This document shows positions 5,203 to 6,288 of a DNA stretch of 6,288 nt, in pieces. Position 1 is the stretch's first letter. Each line of letters begins with the position of its first letter. Below the pieces are notes generated by a model. It saw only the letters and a program-made list of their open reading frames with translations, had not been told where the DNA came from and ran no database searches. The stretch is taken from NCBI GenBank assembly GCA_013697395.1, contig JACCWY010000050.1, forward strand, positions 1 through 6,288, in the 5' to 3' direction. Made by a program: the position numbers and the translations under genes. Origin of the DNA: Chloroflexota bacterium (lineage in GTDB: Bacteria; Chloroflexota; Limnocylindria; QHBO01).

Positions 5203-5988
5203 GTGAGTGACGACGAGCAGGTCGTCCTGGTCGAGCGCCAGCCGGAGCGACGGACCGCGCTCGTGCGCCTCAACCGCCCGAAGCAGCTCAATGCGCTGAA
5301 CGGCGCGGTCATGGACGAGCTGTGCGCCGCCCTCGAGGCGCTGGACCAAGACGACACGGTTCGCGCCATCGTCGTGACCGGCAACGAGCGGGCGTTCGCC
5401 GCAGGCGCCGACATCGGCGAGATGGCAGACGCGACGCCCATCGAGATGCTGCTGACCAATCGCATCGGCCAGTGGGATCGCATCCGCAGGATCACGAAGC
5501 CGGTCATCGCGGCGGTGAACGGCTGGGCCCTGGGCGGCGGTTGTGAGCTGGCCATGACCCTCGACCTGATCGTGGCCGGCGAGGGCGCGAAGTTCGGCCA
5601 GCCCGAGATCGGCATCGGGGTCATCCCGGGCGCCGGCGGGACGCAGCGGCTGACCCGCGCCATCGGCAAGGCGAAGGCCATGCGCATGATCCTCACCGGC
5701 GACCCGATCACTGCCGCCGAGGCCGAGCGCGCCGGGCTGGTCACCCTCGTCACCCAGGACGAGCTGGTAGTCGAGGATGCGCTGGCGCTGGCCGCGACGA
5801 TCGCGGAGAAGTCACCGATCGCCCTCCGCCTGGCCAAGGAAGCCGTCAATGCTGCCCACGAGATGGGCCTCACCGAGGCGCTCGCCCACGAGCGGCGGCT
5901 CTTCTACCTCCTCTTCGCGTCCGAGGACCAGAAGGAGGGGATGGCGGCCTTCCTCGAGAAGCGCCCGCCCGACTTCAGGGGCCGATGA
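5203..5988 (+). CDS. Enoyl-CoA hydratase (canonical crotonase)
   Basis: A 261-aa protein, the standard length for short-chain 2-enoyl-CoA hydratases that add water to trans-2-enoyl-CoA in beta-oxidation and related acyl-CoA pathways (PF00378). Both catalytic glutamates are present: Glu115 in ALGGGCELAM and Glu135 in FGQPEIGIG, followed by PGAGGTQRL. Oxyanion-hole segments are AFAAGADI (64-71) and GGGCEL. The C-terminus (EKSPIALRLAKEAVN, FASEDQKEGMAAFLEKRPPDF) is typical of the PaaF/Crt/FadB-like group. GTG 5203 is supported by GAGAGGA at 5189-5195 with 7-nt spacing, and overlaps the TGA of a doubtful small frame. It follows the zinc-ribbon crotonase after a 178-bp spacer that may control its translation. 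The chain-length or substrate preference cannot be read from sequence. Two crotonases with different active-site types side by side suggest two different steps of one pathway. Confidence 0.93.
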   Translation: MSDDEQVVLVERQPERRTALVRLNRPKQLNALNGAVMDELCAALEALDQDDTVRAIVVTGNERAFAAGADIGEMADATPIEMLLTNRIGQWDRIRRITKPVIAAVNGWALGGGCELAMTLDLIVAGEGAKFGQPEIGIGVIPGAGGTQRLTRAIGKAKAMRMILTGDPITAAEAERAGLVTLVTQDELVVEDALALAATIAEKSPIALRLAKEAVNAAHEMGLTEALAHERRLFYLLFASEDQKEGMAAFLEKRPPDFRGR

Positions 5989-5998
5989 CGTCGCGCGG

Positions 5999-6004
5999 TA
6001 ACAT
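5999..6004 (+). promoter_or_regulatory. -10 element of a leaderless promoter for the lipoprotein gene
   Basis: TAACAT is followed by CCCCGC (6 nt) and then ATG at 6011. This is the same TAnnnT-N6-ATG geometry, with a similar GGTAnCAT core, as the aldolase promoter on the other strand. There is no Shine-Dalgarno before the ATG. It lies in the 22-bp gap after the enoyl-CoA hydratase stop, so the lipoprotein gene appears to start its own transcript. Confidence 0.6.
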
Positions 6005-6010
6005 CCCCGC

Positions 6011-6288
6011 ATGACAACCTCCCGCCGATTGCTCCTCACGATCTCTGGCCTCCTCGTGCTGGCCGTCACCGCCTGCAGCTCGCCGGCGGCAGCCACCCCC
6101 GAGGCCACCGCCGAACCGACCGTCGCGGCGACGGACGCTCCGGCGAGCTCGTTGGCCACCGCCACCGGCGCCCCGGCGAGCGCCCCGGCCGCCGATCCCT
6201 GGTCGGTGAACGCCGTCGAGCATCGCGCCGCGGTCGGCGAAGAATTCACGTACGACTGCCCGCCGGCCGACGAGAGCCGAATCGACAC
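6011..6288 (+). CDS. Putative lipoprotein, N-terminal part (possible LCCL-type domain), truncated by window end
   Basis: The frame is open from ATG 6011 to the window end and gives 92 residues with no stop. The N-terminus is a lipoprotein signal peptide: TSRRLLL (positive n-region), a hydrophobic stretch to about residue 18, and the lipobox VTAC with Cys22 as the lipidated residue. Residues 23-61 form an Ala/Pro/Thr/Ser linker typical of surface-anchored proteins of high-GC bacteria. The folded part begins near DPWSVNAVEHRAAVGEEF and reaches YDCPP (81-85). A G-x-x-F-x-Y-x-CPP pattern recalls the start of LCCL domains, but the diagnostic later part lies outside the window, so this is tentative. 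The product should be exported and membrane-anchored on the outer face. It has its own apparent leaderless promoter and is probably unrelated to the crotonase operon. Confidence 0.75.
   Translation, partial: MTTSRRLLLTISGLLVLAVTACSSPAAATPEATAEPTVAATDAPASSLATATGAPASAPAADPWSVNAVEHRAAVGEEFTYDCPPADESRID

Noticed and set aside
5176..5203. GGTGC...CTGAGA resembling part of a TPP riboswitch
   Set aside because: The downstream conserved TPP elements (ACCC, GAACCTGAT and the second arm) are absent, and the motif lies at the Shine-Dalgarno rather than at the 5' side of an aptamer.
4047..5873. 608-codon open frame on the minus strand across both crotonases and the spacer
   Set aside because: It is antisense to two unmistakable crotonase genes, is Arg/Ser/Ala-rich with no recognisable domain, and is explained by strong GC bias at third positions.

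Overview
High-GC (about 70% by eye) bacterial chromosomal DNA, densely packed with short or overlapping gene junctions (GTGA, ATG overlaps, 2-3 bp gaps) and strong G/C at third codon positions. The gene content (stand-alone 2-oxoacid:acceptor oxidoreductase gamma subunit, actinobacterial-style adenosine deaminase, 7Fe ferredoxin, EthD protein, two crotonases) and the leaderless TAnnnT-N6-ATG starts suit a Chloroflexota (for example a Limnocylindria-like lineage) or an Actinomycetota-like organism. No marker gene settles this, so the taxonomy is inference. I see no mobile elements, CRISPR arrays, rRNA or tRNA.

Left part (1-2448, + strand): the 3' end of an unrecognised gene with a Pro/Ala-rich tail overlaps (GTGA) the gamma subunit of a 2-oxoacid:ferredoxin/acceptor oxidoreductase. 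A DUF1801 protein and an adenosine deaminase follow with 2-6 bp gaps. The four genes look like one transcription unit, although the last two are not obviously tied to oxoacid oxidation. Middle (2497-3390, - strand): a dihydrodipicolinate synthase/N-acetylneuraminate lyase family aldolase, convergent with the deaminase. It has an apparently leaderless promoter. A 130-bp divergent intergenic region (3391-3520) holds this promoter, a perfect 13-bp inverted repeat and a sigma70-like promoter facing the other way.

Right part (3521-5988, + strand): a 7Fe ferredoxin, an EthD-domain protein, a divergent crotonase with a C-terminal zinc ribbon, a 178-bp spacer and a canonical enoyl-CoA hydratase. The layout suggests a catabolic module for CoA thioesters, with ferredoxin as electron carrier; the substrate is unknown. 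The zinc-ribbon crotonase has a MenB/BamA-like active-site segment. The spacer upstream of the second crotonase can be folded so that the 3' strand of its closing helix is that gene's Shine-Dalgarno sequence, which makes it a candidate regulatory leader RNA. The window ends in a leaderless lipoprotein gene whose visible start resembles an LCCL-type domain.

Most worth a second look: the zinc-ribbon crotonase, the candidate leader RNA at 5034-5195, and the matching leaderless promoters of the aldolase and lipoprotein genes.
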